Shown: positions 1 to 7,040, counted from the stretch's first letter. The stretch: 64,000 nucleotides of DNA from Candidatus Schneewindia gallinarum (GCA_904420175.1 CAJFUF010000009.1:18385-82384); one strand, 5' to 3'. Notes: a model not told the origin generated them from the letters alone. Program-made: numbers and translations.

Positions 1-2
1 AG

Positions 3-449
3 CTGTACAAGGACGTGCGTCTGGGCAGCGTTGTGGTGGAACCGGCGGCGCTTCCCACCAGCAAGGCGCACCTGCTGGGCACTGCGGCAGGCGTAAAATG
101 CTGGCGCTTTTCCCGCCTGTGGCTGACAGACGGCAGGCCCTTTGCTTACGGCGTGGCCTACCTGCGGAAGGATCTGCTTCCGGATTTCCGGCAGGAAAAG
201 CTGCACCTGTCCCTGTTAGAGACCCTGCGGCAGGAATATGGACAGAAAATTGTCAGCATCAGCAACCACATCACGGCCAGGATGCCGGATTTGGCCTTGC
301 AGCAAAAACTGGGCATTGCACAGGGGCAGCCGGTCCTCATCTGTGAGGCGGTGGAGGAAAACGACAGGGGGGAAAAGCTGTTTGTGGACACACGTTACCA
401 CAACGCCGCAAACTATGTGTACAGCGTCCGGCAGGTAACGGGGAAATAG
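3..449 (+). CDS. GntR-family regulator, UTRA effector domain (5' partial)
   Basis: The frame is open from the left edge and ends in TAG, so the N-terminus, including any winged-helix DNA-binding domain, lies outside the window. The visible ~148 residues match the UTRA ligand-binding fold of HutC/GntR regulators: an early segment (CWRFSRLW, LTDGRPFAYGVAYL), a central helical part, and a C-terminal block (QGQPVLICEAV, LFVDTRYHNAANYVYSVRQ). UTRA domains of this family bind small metabolites, often sugar phosphates, and release the repressor from DNA. A PfkB sugar kinase begins 56 bases downstream on the same strand, so the likely role is local control of that kinase. The effector cannot be deduced. 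The ORF-track start (GTG at 15) is internal and arbitrary. Confidence 0.85.
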   Translation: MYKDVRLGSVVVEPAALPTSKAHLLGTAAGVKCWRFSRLWLTDGRPFAYGVAYLRKDLLPDFRQEKLHLSLLETLRQEYGQKIVSISNHITARMPDLALQQKLGIAQGQPVLICEAVEENDRGEKLFVDTRYHNAANYVYSVRQVTGK

Positions 450-504
450 GGGGCCTGATACCGGGCCGGGTTTTCCCCCGGATAAAATGGAGGGTGATTT
501 TACA

Positions 505-1428
505 ATGGATGAAGGCAGATATGTCATTTTTATCGGCAGCCCGGTTCTGGACAACTACTTCCTACTGGATCGGTGGCCGGCGCAGGGAGATAAAATGCGG
601 GTGGACTATATGGGAAAGCTGTGCGGCGGGATGATTGGAAACGCGGCGCGCAACTGCGCCTCCCTCGGGGTACGGTCCTGCTGCTTCGACGTGGTGGACA
701 CCGACGGGGATGGGGAGCTGATTATGCAGGCGATGCAGCAGGACCATGTGGACACCTCGCACATCATCCGCCGCCACCATCAGGACAAGCTTCTCAGCAT
801 CGTTATGGTCTCCGGTGGGGAAAGGAACGTCTTTCTCTCCGGAAGCCGGCCCCGGCATGAACTGACGCTTACCCCGGAGCAGAAAAGCTTCTTTTACCAT
901 GCGGACTATGTATATGGCGAGCTGCTTTTTCCGTGGCTTATTGCAGACGACCTGGCATTTTTGCAGGACTTAAAGGCCCATGGCGTCAAGCTGGTGTTTG
1001 ATCTGGAAGTAACGATGTTCGCGGACGACTGGTATGAGCGTGCAGCGTGTGCCGACATCATCTTTACCAATGAGTTTGGGGCCGACAAATTCCGGGGGGA
1101 CGGGCCGCTGGAGGCGTTCGCGCACCGGCTGTTTGGCGAGGGGGTCAGAAAGCTTGTCGTCACCCTCGGCGGCAAGGGCTGCCGGGTTCTTACCCCGCAG
1201 GAGGATTTCACCTGCCCCGGCTACAAGGTGGAGGTGCAGGACACCACCGGCGCGGGGGACACGTTTAATTCCACCTTCCTTGCCTGCATTATCCAGGGGA
1301 CGGACGACCGCACCGCGGCCGCCTTCGCCAATGCGGCCGCAGCCATGGCGGTTATGCAGTACGGCCCGGCTACAGGAATTACAACGATGGAGAAAATCAG
1401 GCATTTTATGAAAACACACCGCTGTTGA
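505..1428 (+). CDS. PfkB/ribokinase-family carbohydrate kinase
   Basis: A 307-residue protein of the ribokinase superfamily, which phosphorylates sugars or nucleosides with ATP. Visible hallmarks are the N-terminal Gly-rich substrate region (KLCGGMIGNAARNCASLG) and the C-terminal signature with its catalytic Asp and anion hole (QDTTGAGDTFNSTF). Length is normal for the family. I chose the ATG at 505 because a GGAGGG ribosome site ends about ten bases upstream; the ATG at 487 lies directly in front of that site and is less likely. It follows a GntR/UTRA gene and is closed by a long hairpin, so the pair looks like a small catabolic unit. The substrate is unknown. It belongs to the same superfamily as the kinase at 8001-8963. 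Confidence 0.85.
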   Translation: MDEGRYVIFIGSPVLDNYFLLDRWPAQGDKMRVDYMGKLCGGMIGNAARNCASLGVRSCCFDVVDTDGDGELIMQAMQQDHVDTSHIIRRHHQDKLLSIVMVSGGERNVFLSGSRPRHELTLTPEQKSFFYHADYVYGELLFPWLIADDLAFLQDLKAHGVKLVFDLEVTMFADDWYERAACADIIFTNEFGADKFRGDGPLEAFAHRLFGEGVRKLVVTLGGKGCRVLTPQEDFTCPGYKVEVQDTTGAGDTFNSTFLACIIQGTDDRTAAAFANAAAAMAVMQYGPATGITTMEKIRHFMKTHRC

Positions 1429-1437
1429 CGGACCGTA

Positions 1438-1471
1438 AAGCGGCCGGATGGGACTTCCCATCCGGCCGCTT
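1438..1471 (+). terminator. Long perfect hairpin after the kinase
   Basis: AAGCGGCCGGATGGGA and its exact complement are separated by only CT. The 16-bp stem begins about ten bases after the kinase stop. The T-tract is short (CTT), so termination may be partial, but position and stability fit a terminator. The rest of the gap (1472-1665) is GC-rich then AT-rich and carries no gene I can support. Confidence 0.6.
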
Positions 1472-1583
1472 CGCCTGGAAAGGCTCTGCCGCCGCTTCCG
1501 CCGCCCTCGGGGTCTTTTGTCCCGGCTCCCGCCCCCTCCGGGAAGGGCTTCTTCCGACTATAAATTGATAAAATACAACCTAA

Positions 1584-1590
1584 TTCGACA
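1584..1590 (-). promoter_or_regulatory. Candidate Spo0A box upstream of spo0A
   Basis: TTCGACA on the plus strand reads TGTCGAA on the minus strand, an exact match to the core 0A-box. A six-of-seven match (TGTCGAC) occurs at 1719-1725. The same 14-base string TTCGACAGTTTTCA recurs upstream of the LCP gene at 55539. The spo0A genes of other spore formers are autoregulated through such boxes; binding here is inference. Confidence 0.4.
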
Positions 1591-1665
1591 GTTTTCAGAG
1601 ATTTTATGTAAGAATAATACAAAAATCATCTTATATTTTATTCGAATTTGCCATAACAGAATCTC

Positions 1666-1694
1666 TTGCAACCTGCGGAAACACATGGTACTAT
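1666..1694 (+). promoter_or_regulatory. spo0A promoter
   Basis: TTGCAA, 17 bases, TACTAT, which resembles a housekeeping sigma-A promoter. The predicted start is near 1701, giving a leader of about 65 bases before spo0A. Confidence 0.5.
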
Positions 1695-1746
1695 AAAAAC
1701 ACAGCAAATTTCTCCAAATGTCGACAGGAAAGAGGATTTTTGTAAC

Positions 1747-1767
1747 ATGGACGGGGATGATAAATAA
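1747..1767 (+). other. Six-codon upstream ORF overlapping the spo0A start
   Basis: ATG GAC GGG GAT GAT AAA TAA encodes MDGDDK. Its stop overlaps the spo0A start as TAATG. An AGAGG motif lies about 11 bases upstream. It could be chance or a coupled leader peptide; there is no homology evidence. Confidence 0.25.
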
Positions 1768-2549
1768 TGGAAGTAAAGAGGATCAAAGTTCTTGTTGCGG
1801 ACCGGGACAGCAACGTTGTCAGGGAGTGTAAAACCAACCTGGAGCCGTACGGGTTTGAAGTCATTGAGGGGAAAGAGGATGCGCATCAGCTTCCGGGACA
1901 AATCCGTTTGGAGCTGCCGGACGTTGTTCTGCTCAGCGTGATTTTACAGGGCTCGGACGCATTGGAGGTGATGGACAAGCTGCAGCTTAATCCGCCCGGC
2001 AAACGTCCGCTGTTTTTAATACTGTCTCCTTACGACAGCGGCTTCTTCGCAAGGGAGGCAGTGGAAAAGGGGGCCTGCGGATGGTTTGAGTTCCCGCTGG
2101 ATTTCGAGATGATGGCCTACCGTATCAAACAGCTGTACGAACGGACGTTCGGCCCGCTTGATCTGCATGTTGTCCAGCCGGAAACCACCCGGGAGATGTA
2201 TGTGACGGATGTGCTGCTTTCCATGGGAGTACCGGCGCAGAACAAAGGCTTCGGCTGTCTGCGGGTCGGCATTGAAATGGCCATTGATGACCCGAAGGTG
2301 ATGGATCAGGTTACGACGGAGCTGTATCCTGCAATTGGAAGGTACTTTGGCTCTACCCCTGCACAGGTGGAAAAGGCCATCCGCCATGCGATTGACACTG
2401 TCTGGGACATCGGCAATGCAAAAATGCTAGCGAAGTACTTTAACTACTCCTCGAAAAATCCGCGGCGCAGGCCGGTCAACAGTGAATTTATTGCCGTGAT
2501 GGCAACAAGAATCCGTATGGAGATGAAGCGGAAGAAAGTGGGTTCCTGA
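1767..2549 (+). CDS. spo0A: Spo0A homologue with a degenerate receiver domain
   Basis: A 260-residue protein: receiver-like domain (about 5-125), linker, and the characteristic Spo0A DNA-binding domain (about 145-255). The C-terminal domain is well conserved (LLSMGVPAQNKG, LYPAIGRYFGSTP, VEKAIRHAIDTVW, NSEFIAVMA), so family membership is clear. In Bacillus and Clostridium, Spo0A phosphorylation on an Asp in the receiver triggers sporulation. Here the aligned position reads VVLLS, with Ser57 (AGC) instead of Asp. The active-site Lys before the conserved Pro is Phe109 (WFEFPLD), and the acidic pair is AD-R-D. The receiver therefore looks unable to take phosphate in the usual way. A 6-codon upstream ORF (1747-1767) ends in TAATG overlapping this start. 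The gene stands alone between two terminators. Confidence 0.93.
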   Translation: MEVKRIKVLVADRDSNVVRECKTNLEPYGFEVIEGKEDAHQLPGQIRLELPDVVLLSVILQGSDALEVMDKLQLNPPGKRPLFLILSPYDSGFFAREAVEKGACGWFEFPLDFEMMAYRIKQLYERTFGPLDLHVVQPETTREMYVTDVLLSMGVPAQNKGFGCLRVGIEMAIDDPKVMDQVTTELYPAIGRYFGSTPAQVEKAIRHAIDTVWDIGNAKMLAKYFNYSSKNPRRRPVNSEFIAVMATRIRMEMKRKKVGS

Positions 2550-2558
2550 CCACCTGTG

Positions 2559-2602
2559 ACAGGAAAGCCTGCACAAAAGCTGTGCAGGCTTTCCTGTTTT
2601 TT
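2559..2602 (+). terminator. spo0A terminator
   Basis: A 17-bp perfect stem (ACAGGAAAGCCTGCACA, loop AAAGC) is followed by a run of Ts, starting about ten bases after the spo0A stop. It is a textbook intrinsic terminator. Confidence 0.92.
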
Positions 2603-2754
2603 CTCTCGCCGTACCGCTATGGTAAACAGCTGTCGGTGTGCCGCATCCTTTCAAGCGGCACACAGTCCGTGCCCGTGGAATACAATGCAGCAGCGGCATC
2701 TGTGCAAAACCGGACGCCGCTGTCCGGACAAAGTCCTGGAAAGGGGAGACAAGC

Positions 2755-3024
2755 ATGGAATCCATGGGAATCATGGGTGTGGCGGGTATCACCGTCATCT
2801 GTTATTTTATCGCGGCCGCCCTCAAGCTGACGCCGCTTGCAAACAAGTGGCTGCCCAGCATCTGCGGCCTATGCGGGGCGCTTCTCGGCATTGTCGGCCT
2901 GTTTTTTATGCCGGGGTTTCCAGCGGAGGACATCATCACCGCGCTTGCAGTGGGAATTGTCAGCGGGCTTGCAGCCACCGGAGGGCACGAGGCAGTCACG
3001 CAGCTGACAAAAAAAGAGGAGTGA
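2755..3024 (+). CDS. Phage-type holin family protein
   Basis: An 89-residue, mostly hydrophobic protein. Segment 1 (about 5-25) and segment 2 (about 38-55) are probable membrane helices. The C-terminal half (AEDIITALAVGIVSGLAATGGHEAVTQL) resembles the phage_holin_5_2-type family, which forms membrane lesions that release phage endolysin. I chose the ATG at 2755 because GGGGAG lies about seven bases upstream; the track's earlier start at 2638 has no such site and adds a non-hydrophobic tail. No endolysin or phage structural gene is nearby, so this is an orphan, either a domesticated gene or a prophage remnant. The stop is followed at once by a terminator shared with the convergent polymerase gene. 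Confidence 0.75.
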   Translation: MESMGIMGVAGITVICYFIAAALKLTPLANKWLPSICGLCGALLGIVGLFFMPGFPAEDIITALAVGIVSGLAATGGHEAVTQLTKKEE

Positions 3025-3027
3025 ACC

Positions 3028-3060
3028 AAAGGTCCGAAGGCGTAACACCTTCGGGCCTTT
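3028..3060. terminator. Bidirectional terminator between holin and Y-family polymerase
   Basis: AAAGGTCCGAAGG / CCTTCGGGCCTTT hairpin lies between convergent genes, with T-runs on both strands. Its right arm touches the polymerase stop codon. Confidence 0.8.
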
Positions 3061-4307
3061 TACTGTTTTCGGAACGGTTCCGGGTGCGCCGCATGGTCTT
3101 TACGCGGGTCCAATTTTGCCAGCTGCGGGTCCGCCAGCATAACCGCGCGCTGCACGGTAAAATGGCCGTACCGGCGGCGGATACCGTCCACCGCCTCCTC
3201 CAGCCTGTCCCGCTTTTCCCTTGCCACCTGCTCCGGCAGCAGGGACAGCTGGACGGAATCCTGAATGGACAGATTACACGCCCTGACATGCAGGCTGCGG
3301 ATGGGGACGCCTGCCCGGTGGTGACGCCTGCACAGCCCGTACGCCGTCTGGAACAGCTCCTGCGCACTGGCGGTGCGGTAGGGAAGCGGCGCCTGCCGGA
3401 CACAGGAGAAAAGTGAACTGTCCCGGATCCCCAGTTGAAGGGTGCCCGCGACAAAATGGTTTTCCCTCAGCCTTTCCGCCACACTTTCGCACAGGATGTA
3501 CAGGGTGATACGGATGTCCTGATCGCTGATAAGGTCCCGGGGCGCAGTGGTGCCGTTGCCAACGCTTTTGATAAGCAGCCGTCCGCCCTGCCTGCTGACG
3601 GGGGAGGTGTCGTGGCCGTTGGCAAAGCTCCACAGCATCAGCCCGTTTTTGCCGAGGATGGACTTCAGCGTGTTCTGGCTGGTCTGGGCCAGCTGGCCGA
3701 TGGTGTGCACACCCAGCCGGGCAAGACGGGCGGCGGTGGCGCGGCCCACAAACAGCAGGTCGCTGGCCGGAAGCGGCCACACCACCTGTTTAAAGTGCTC
3801 CCTGTCGATGACAGTGGTGGCGTCCGGCTTTTTCATGTCGCTGCCCAGTTTGGCAAACACCTTGTTGAAGGAAACACCGATGCTGGCTGTAATCCCAAGC
3901 TCGCTTTTTATCCGGCCGCGGATTTCATCCGCAATCTGCCTGCCGCCGCCAAACAGGCGGGTACTGCCGGTTACGTCCATCCAGCACTCGTCCAGGCCGT
4001 AGCTCTCCACCTGGTCGGTGTACTGCGCATAAATATCCCGCGCAGTTTTGGCACAGCGCAGGTACCGGTCGAAGTGGGGTGGGGTAAAAACAATTTCAGG
4101 GCATTTCTGGCGGGCAAGCCAAAGCGGATCGCCCGTGCTGACGCCATGTTGCTTGGCAAGGTCGTTTTTTGCAAGGACAATGCCGTGCCGTTCCTGCACG
4201 TCCCCGGCAACCGCGACGGGTTTGCCGCGGAGGATAGGATTGAACAGGCACTCCACCGAGGCATAAAAGTTATTGAAATCGCTGTGCAGAATGATCCTGT
4301 CGCCCAT
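3060..4307 (-). CDS. Y-family (translesion) DNA polymerase, copy 1
   Basis: A 415-residue protein of the DinB/UmuC superfamily, which copies damaged DNA. Palm signature residues are visible: HSDFNNFYASVE with the first catalytic Asp, then GLDECWMDVT with the Asp-Glu pair. The little-finger region follows, and near the C-terminus QLSLLPEQ resembles a beta-clamp binding motif (QLxLF type). The FNNFYASVE form is closer to UmuC/PolY2-type proteins than to classical DinB. I chose ATG at 4307 with GAGGGG eight bases upstream; a GTG at 4316 is possible. A paralogue lies at 19913-21139. The promoter has TATAAT at 4330-4335 and a perfect DnaA-box (TTATCCACA, 4353-4361) where the -35 should be. Confidence 0.9.
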   Translation of the reverse strand: MGDRIILHSDFNNFYASVECLFNPILRGKPVAVAGDVQERHGIVLAKNDLAKQHGVSTGDPLWLARQKCPEIVFTPPHFDRYLRCAKTARDIYAQYTDQVESYGLDECWMDVTGSTRLFGGGRQIADEIRGRIKSELGITASIGVSFNKVFAKLGSDMKKPDATTVIDREHFKQVVWPLPASDLLFVGRATAARLARLGVHTIGQLAQTSQNTLKSILGKNGLMLWSFANGHDTSPVSRQGGRLLIKSVGNGTTAPRDLISDQDIRITLYILCESVAERLRENHFVAGTLQLGIRDSSLFSCVRQAPLPYRTASAQELFQTAYGLCRRHHRAGVPIRSLHVRACNLSIQDSVQLSLLPEQVAREKRDRLEEAVDGIRRRYGHFTVQRAVMLADPQLAKLDPRKDHAAHPEPFRKQ

Positions 4308-4329
4308 TGCGCCCACCCCTCATCCTTTC

Positions 4330-4361
4330 ATTATAGGGTGGGGCAGGGCGGCTTATCCACA
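4330..4361 (-). promoter_or_regulatory. Polymerase-1 promoter region with DnaA-box 9-mer
   Basis: On the minus strand TATAAT (4335-4330) lies about 23 bases before the start codon. The 17-base-spaced -35 position has no TTGACA match and instead overlaps TTATCCACA (4353-4361, plus strand), the consensus DnaA 9-mer. One such 9-mer is expected by chance in roughly every second window of this size. Confidence 0.35.
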
Positions 4362-4411
4362 GGGAAATGTTCCCACAGAACCGCCGTGCAGCGGCGGCAA
4401 AGCCGCCGGCA

Positions 4412-4452
4412 TATAATGAGACGGGCCCGGCGCCTGCAATGGCGCCGGGCCC
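4412..4452 (+). promoter_or_regulatory. -10 element and perfect GC hairpin in the leader of the small TM gene
   Basis: TATAAT at 4412-4417 has no clear -35. A perfect 12-bp stem (GGGCCCGGCGCC, loop TGCAAT) starts five bases later, at the predicted 5' end of the transcript. There is no T-tract. Such a 5' hairpin could stabilise the mRNA or act in regulation. Confidence 0.4.
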
Positions 4453-4477
4453 CAATCCATCATGGAGGAGCTGAATC

Positions 4478-4768
4478 ATGGAACTGTCAATTTCAATCAT
4501 TATCAGTGCCGTGTCCTGCCTGTGCGCAGTCCTGTCCGCATGGTCCGCATACAAAGCGCGCACGTCGAACGCCAGCGTGGACGACGGAAAGGCCGCAGGA
4601 ACGCTGCAGACGCAGATGGGGTGTTTCAAATCCGGCATTGACGACTTGAAACACCAGCAGGAAAAGAATGAGGAGCGGTATCTGGAACTGAGCGAGAGGC
4701 TGGCAATGGCGGAGGCCTCCGTCAGGCAGGCGCACAGCCGCCTTGACGGCGTTTTGAAAGGGGAATAA
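4478..4768 (+). CDS. Small membrane-anchored coiled-coil protein, phage-like
   Basis: A 96-residue protein with one N-terminal membrane helix (about 4-24, ISIIISAVSCLCAVLSAW). A hydrophilic stretch with helical coiled-coil character follows (about 45-92, FKSGIDDLKHQQEKNEERY and ELSERLAMAEASV). This architecture and the GxxKSGIDDLK-like stretch recall small proteins encoded beside holins in clostridial prophages, but I cannot name a family. The start is supported by GGAGGAG about nine bases upstream. It is divergent from the Y-family polymerase, with a short leader that contains a perfect 12-bp hairpin. It may be part of the same phage-derived set as the holin at 2755-3024. Confidence 0.65.
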   Translation: MELSISIIISAVSCLCAVLSAWSAYKARTSNASVDDGKAAGTLQTQMGCFKSGIDDLKHQQEKNEERYLELSERLAMAEASVRQAHSRLDGVLKGE

Positions 4769-4933
4769 AAATTAAAACGGCGCTGCGGCCCGTCCGTACG
4801 GCTTGAAGGATAGAGAAATTTTCTGCCGCCGGGGTACGGCTCCGTGAAAGCGGGCCGTGCCGGAACCGTACGCAAGGCGAAACAGCCGGACAGGGCCCCG
4901 CATTATCTTTTGAAGTGAGGGCGAATAAAAGAA

Positions 4934-4964
4934 AAAACGGAACGGGTAAAACCCGTTCCGTTTT
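4934..4964 (-). terminator. Hairpin terminator (best T-tract on minus strand)
   Basis: AAAACGGAACGGG / CCCGTTCCGTTTT with loop TAAAA. The minus-strand read ends in TTTTTTC, so it looks like a terminator for leftward transcription, possibly readthrough from tRNA-Lys. It could also serve the small TM gene. The surrounding sequence (4769-5130) holds no gene I can support. Confidence 0.65.
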
Positions 4965-5130
4965 GTAAAGACGCCTGCAAAAAGTTTTGAAATAGACGTG
5001 AACCTGAAGAAGATTGGCAGCGACAAGGGCTGCCGCGAGGGCGTTTGCAACCGAGCAGGTGGGCCGGGCGTGACCTTTTGCGGAAAGAGGGGTGGGGAAG
5101 TGGGCGGACGGCTTGTTTTGAAGCCATAGG

Positions 5131-5169
5131 CAAAAAAATAAGCCGGAGCAAAGCGGACTTTGCTCCGGC
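5131..5169 (-). terminator. tRNA-Lys terminator
   Basis: On the minus strand, a 12-bp stem (GCCGGAGCAAAG / CTTTGCTCCGGC, 4-base loop) is followed by TTATTTTTTTG directly after the tRNA 3' end. Confidence 0.9.
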
Positions 5170-5170
5170 G

Positions 5171-5246
5171 TGGTGAGACATCGGGGGTTCGAACCCCGGA
5201 CCCTTTGATTAAAAGTCAAATGCTCTGCCAACTGAGCTAATGTCTC
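5171..5246 (-). tRNA. tRNA-Lys (anticodon TTT)
   Basis: The minus strand folds as a 76-base cloverleaf: acceptor GAGACAT/ATGTCTC, D-arm with AGCTCAGTTGGCAGAGC, anticodon loop CTTTTAA (anticodon TTT), and T-arm CCGGGGTTCGAACCCCCG-type sequence. The genomically encoded CCA follows the discriminator A. A consensus promoter precedes it and a terminator follows, so it is transcribed as a single-gene unit. Confidence 0.97.
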
Positions 5247-5263
5247 GAATTCCGTGCTTATCG

Positions 5264-5292
5264 ATTATAGCAAATTGAAAAGGGGATGTCAA
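5264..5292 (-). promoter_or_regulatory. tRNA-Lys promoter
   Basis: TTGACA, 17 bases, TATAAT on the minus strand: a perfect sigma-A consensus, 18 bases upstream of the tRNA 5' end. Confidence 0.92.
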
Positions 5293-5362
5293 GAGAAAAG
5301 TGGCTGGAAGCCCGACCTGTTTTATGATACAATTTTGATAGCCGCAGAAAGGGGGCATCCTG

Positions 5363-5920
5363 ATGGATATTCCGGTAAACAGCGCGCAGCAGATTGTGGA
5401 CGAGCTGGGCAATGTTCTGCTTGAAAAAGTCAGCGTCATGGACGGCAGCGGCCAGATTATTGCCAGCACCGACCCGGAGCGGGTGGGGGAGCTGCACATG
5501 GGCGCCCTGCGCATTATCAAAAACGACCTTCCCATTTTGGTGGAAAAGGAAAGCATACCGGAAAAGGGGATTCATGCGGGAATTAACCTGCCTGTCCTGT
5601 TTGAGGGGAAAATTGCAGGCGTTGTGGGCGTCACCGGGGACCCGGAAAAGCTGAGCAAGTACGCCGTTGTCATCCAGAAGATGACGGAAATTCTGCTGGC
5701 GAACACCTACCAGGACCGTCTGCTTGAAAAGGACAAGCGGCGGCAGCCTCCGCTTTTTAACATTTCCGGGGAAATTTCAGGCAGAGCCTGTTTTCCTCCG
5801 GGAAAAGTGCGCAAAAAACGGGGAAACGGCTTTAACCGTTTCCCCGTTTTCGTGTGTGTCCGGCAGGGCGTGCCTACAGGATGCCGGCGCGTTCGGACAG
5901 AACTTCAATCTGGCGGCTGA
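5363..5920 (+). pseudogene. Truncated CdaR-type sugar-diacid sensor (HTH domain missing)
   Basis: Residues ~1-122 match the Diacid_rec sensor domain of CdaR/SdaR regulators (AQQIVDELGNVLL, IIASTDPERVGELH, GINLPVLFEGKIAGVVGVTGDPEKL, QKMTEILLANTY). Full-length relatives are about 370-390 residues and carry a PucR-type helix-turn-helix at the C-terminus. Here homology stops near LEKDKRR. The remaining frame runs straight through a strong transcription terminator (5813-5850) and overlaps the end of the convergent SIS gene. No HTH remnant lies between, so a deletion is likely. The start is well supported by AAAGGGGG, and an extended -10-like TGATACAAT lies upstream. It could be a stand-alone ligand-binding protein, but a remnant is more likely. 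Confidence 0.7.
5813..5850. terminator. Bidirectional terminator, CdaR remnant / SIS operon
   Basis: AAAACGGGGAAACGG / CCGTTTCCCCGTTTT, loop CTTTAA, with T-runs on both strands, between convergent genes. The plus-strand ORF reads through it, which argues that its real coding content ends earlier. Confidence 0.88.
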
Positions 5921-7037
5921 CATCGGCATAGATGCGGTTGCGGGTGCTCTCCCCCCAGATACCCTGTGTAATACCGCGGAAGGTGACCTCCCCCAGCCGG
6001 GTCTGCATGTAGCCGCACAGCAGTGTCATGGGCATGAACTGCATCAGCGGTGCCACCCAGCTGCGGCCCGCTGCGGGCAGCTGCACCACACAGGCGCCGG
6101 GAACAAGCGGCTGCGCTGCAAAATCGGTGCAGAGGACGGTGGGGCACCCCGCCTCGACGCTGCGGCGGGCGGCGGCAAGGCAGCTTTCCTTTTCCGCACT
6201 GTTTTCGGACAGGAAAAGAACCACCCCGGTCTCGCCCGCCTCCTTCAGCGGCGCCATGGTGTCCATCCAGTCCGCCGGGGAGTAGAGGGCCGCCGGGCGT
6301 CCGATGGACTCAATGACTTTTGCGCGTGCGAACCACGCCGTGGCGTAATCCGGCCCACAGCCGACCGTGACAAACCGGCTGCGGGTTGCGAAGGCCTCGC
6401 TTGCCTGCTCCATCTGTTCGGTCATGGAGGGGATCAGGGGGCGGTAACTTTCGCAGAAACCGACGATATCCGCGCACAGCGACTCCGCCTGTGCGGCCGT
6501 GCAGCGGCCGGCCTGCTGGGAGAAGCGGATGGCAAGCAGCATCAGCGCCATGGTGCTGGTAAAATAGGTGGAGACGCCGGGCGCCAAATCCCGTTCCGGC
6601 ATGTTGTGCTTGAGGATGTAGTCCACATGCTGTGCAATGGGGGAGGTGGGATTCTCCGTCAGGCCGATGGTGAAAATCCCGTGGCGGCGCGCCGTCTCCA
6701 TGGCGGCAACGGTGCAGGCCACCCGCCCGGAAATGCTGATTCCGATGCACAGGGTGTGCGCGGTGTCAAGTGCGGAGAAATCGTAGCCGTAGCACAGGTC
6801 CTCCGCGGGCAGCACCTCCACCGTGATGTCTGTCAGGGTGTGGAAAGCGGGCGTCGCCGCCACTCCCGCGATGTAGGAGTCGCCGCAGCCGGTGCAGAGG
6901 ACGTGGGTGAAGCGCTCCATGGATTCGCTTGCGAACAGCCCGTCCAGCTTGTCGCGCAGCTCCTTCATCAGCGGGTCCGCCAGCTCTGCCAGGCTGAGGG
7001 ACTGTTTGACGGCGGAAGAAACAGCTTTTTCACTCAT
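5874..7037 (-). CDS. SIS-domain sugar-phosphate isomerase/deglycase-like protein 1
   Basis: A 387-residue protein with two SIS (sugar isomerase) halves. The first half has the phosphosugar-binding pattern LCTGCGDSYIAG and, after about 50 residues, CIGISISGRVACT; the second half has VTVGCGPDYATAW and VVLFLSENSAEK. This layout is shared by GlmS C-terminal, AgaS and FrlB-type enzymes, which isomerise or deglycate phosphorylated amino sugars. AGGAGGT sits eight bases before the ATG. It is the last gene of an operon with a second SIS protein (3-base gap) and a PfkB kinase. A kinase next to a SIS deglycase is the arrangement of fructosamine (Amadori product) breakdown, but substrate assignment here is only a suggestion. 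Confidence 0.85.
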   Translation of the reverse strand: MSEKAVSSAVKQSLSLAELADPLMKELRDKLDGLFASESMERFTHVLCTGCGDSYIAGVAATPAFHTLTDITVEVLPAEDLCYGYDFSALDTAHTLCIGISISGRVACTVAAMETARRHGIFTIGLTENPTSPIAQHVDYILKHNMPERDLAPGVSTYFTSTMALMLLAIRFSQQAGRCTAAQAESLCADIVGFCESYRPLIPSMTEQMEQASEAFATRSRFVTVGCGPDYATAWFARAKVIESIGRPAALYSPADWMDTMAPLKEAGETGVVLFLSENSAEKESCLAAARRSVEAGCPTVLCTDFAAQPLVPGACVVQLPAAGRSWVAPLMQFMPMTLLCGYMQTRLGEVTFRGITQGIWGESTRNRIYADVSRQIEVLSERAGIL

Positions 7038-7040
7038 TGC

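Noticed and set aside
2556-3416. 286-residue plus-strand ORF spanning terminator, holin and polymerase
   Set aside because: Starts in the spo0A terminator, crosses a second terminator and is out of frame with the holin; basic/Cys-rich nonsense composition.
4353-4361. Replication origin suggested by the DnaA box
   Set aside because: Only one 9-mer, no cluster, no AT-rich unwinding element and no dnaA/dnaN nearby.
4769-5130. Small ORFs such as 4903-5181 minus between the TM-protein gene and tRNA-Lys
   Set aside because: They run into the tRNA or its terminator, lack ribosome sites and resemble no known family.
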